Shown here: positions 11,967 to 12,169 of the stretch, in pieces | Layout: the number at the start of each line of letters is the position of its first letter | How positions within the stretch are numbered: position 1 is the stretch's first letter | Origin: an archaeon | GTDB lineage: Archaea; Nanobdellota; Nanobdellia; Woesearchaeales; GW2011-AR9 | Length of the DNA: 12,169 bases | NCBI GenBank assembly: GCA_020053615.1 | Contig: JAGVMW010000207.1 | Coordinates: forward strand, 1 to 12,169 | Direction: 5' to 3' | Program-made: the position numbers and the translations under genes | Notes under the pieces: model-generated | Told to the model about the DNA's origin: nothing | What the model saw: only the letters and a program-made list of their open reading frames with translations | Database searches by the model: none

Positions 11967-12169
11967 ACAAAAAAGAATCGCTAAAAGTCGGTTTCTCAAA
12001 TCAATTTGATGCTACAAAATTTGATTCAAAGAAACTACTGCCCCAAATACTCAAAGATAAAGGCTATTTTATTGTTCATCTTGGGCAAGGGAAGCATGCA
12101 TTTGTAAGAGGTGAAGGATATCATACTTTTGAGCCAATTCAAGAAGTTATTGATTGGTCTTGTAAAAAT
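11963..12169 (+). CDS. Coding-looking frame with no start codon, runs off the window
   Basis: An open frame runs from after a stop at 11951-11953 to the window end. From 11963 it reads VNKKESLKVGFSNQFDATKF, then DSKKLLPQILKDKGYFIVHLG and GKHAFVRGEGYHTFEPIQEVIDW. It looks like the N-terminus of a real protein. By style and position I suspect a second type II endonuclease, at low confidence. No ATG, GTG or TTG occurs in the frame. GTA at 11963-11965 overlaps the methyltransferase stop (GTAA); with one base changed this would be the classic GTGA start/stop overlap. So it is a start-lost pseudogene, a gene with an unusual start, or a sequence error. The 3' end lies outside the window. Confidence 0.55.

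Overview
The window looks archaeal and probably comes from a small-genome (DPANN-like) lineage; the lineage is inference. The domain assignment rests on the archaeal/eukaryote-type ribosomal proteins eL34 and eL14, archaeal-type PheS and PheT, a type A RNase P RNA behind an archaeal TATA box, poly-T terminators, and a recurring promoter layout. In that layout a box close to TTTATAAATA starts 30-32 nt upstream of the first base of a gene, giving leaderless mRNAs. Where leaders exist, Shine-Dalgarno motifs (GAGGT, AGGAGG) are used.

Layout. (1) 1-1161: a terminator-like hairpin, then a membrane-anchored DsbA-like thioredoxin-fold protein with a His-rich N-terminus. (2) 1162-1491: a gene-free stretch with a strong TATA box followed by a highly structured segment, including a perfect 12-bp closing helix and a three-way-junction fold. 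It is a candidate non-coding RNA or ribosomal-protein leader. (3) 1492-2132: eL34 and eL14 in one operon. (4) 2154-7551, minus strand: a tight five-gene operon, pheS, KilA-N protein, Nif3-like protein, Yip1-like membrane protein, pheT, from one leaderless promoter. (5) 7573-8042: divergent promoters, then the RNase P RNA and its poly-T terminator. (6) 8043-8410: a non-coding stretch of hairpins and short repeats. (7) 8411-12169: an AT-rich accessory island. It holds a C-terminally truncated DNA methyltransferase, two small minus-strand ORFs in one frame separated by a stop codon, and a compact restriction-modification operon. That operon encodes a winged-helix regulator, a DpnII/MboI-like PD-(D/E)XK endonuclease and a DpnA-like N6-adenine methyltransferase. 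The window ends inside a coding-looking reading frame that lacks a normal start codon.

How the parts fit. The left two thirds is housekeeping: translation, tRNA charging, tRNA processing. The right third is a defence island that begins just after the RNase P RNA. My hand count finds GATC, the likely target of the restriction system, only 5 times in the ~8 kb core but 11 times in the ~3.8 kb island. This fits long-term GATC restriction of the host chromosome with a foreign origin for the island. The most rewarding items are the unexplained structured RNA before eL34, the GATC asymmetry, the apparently lost GTG start of a frame at the window's end, and the collapsed methyltransferase junction near 9277.
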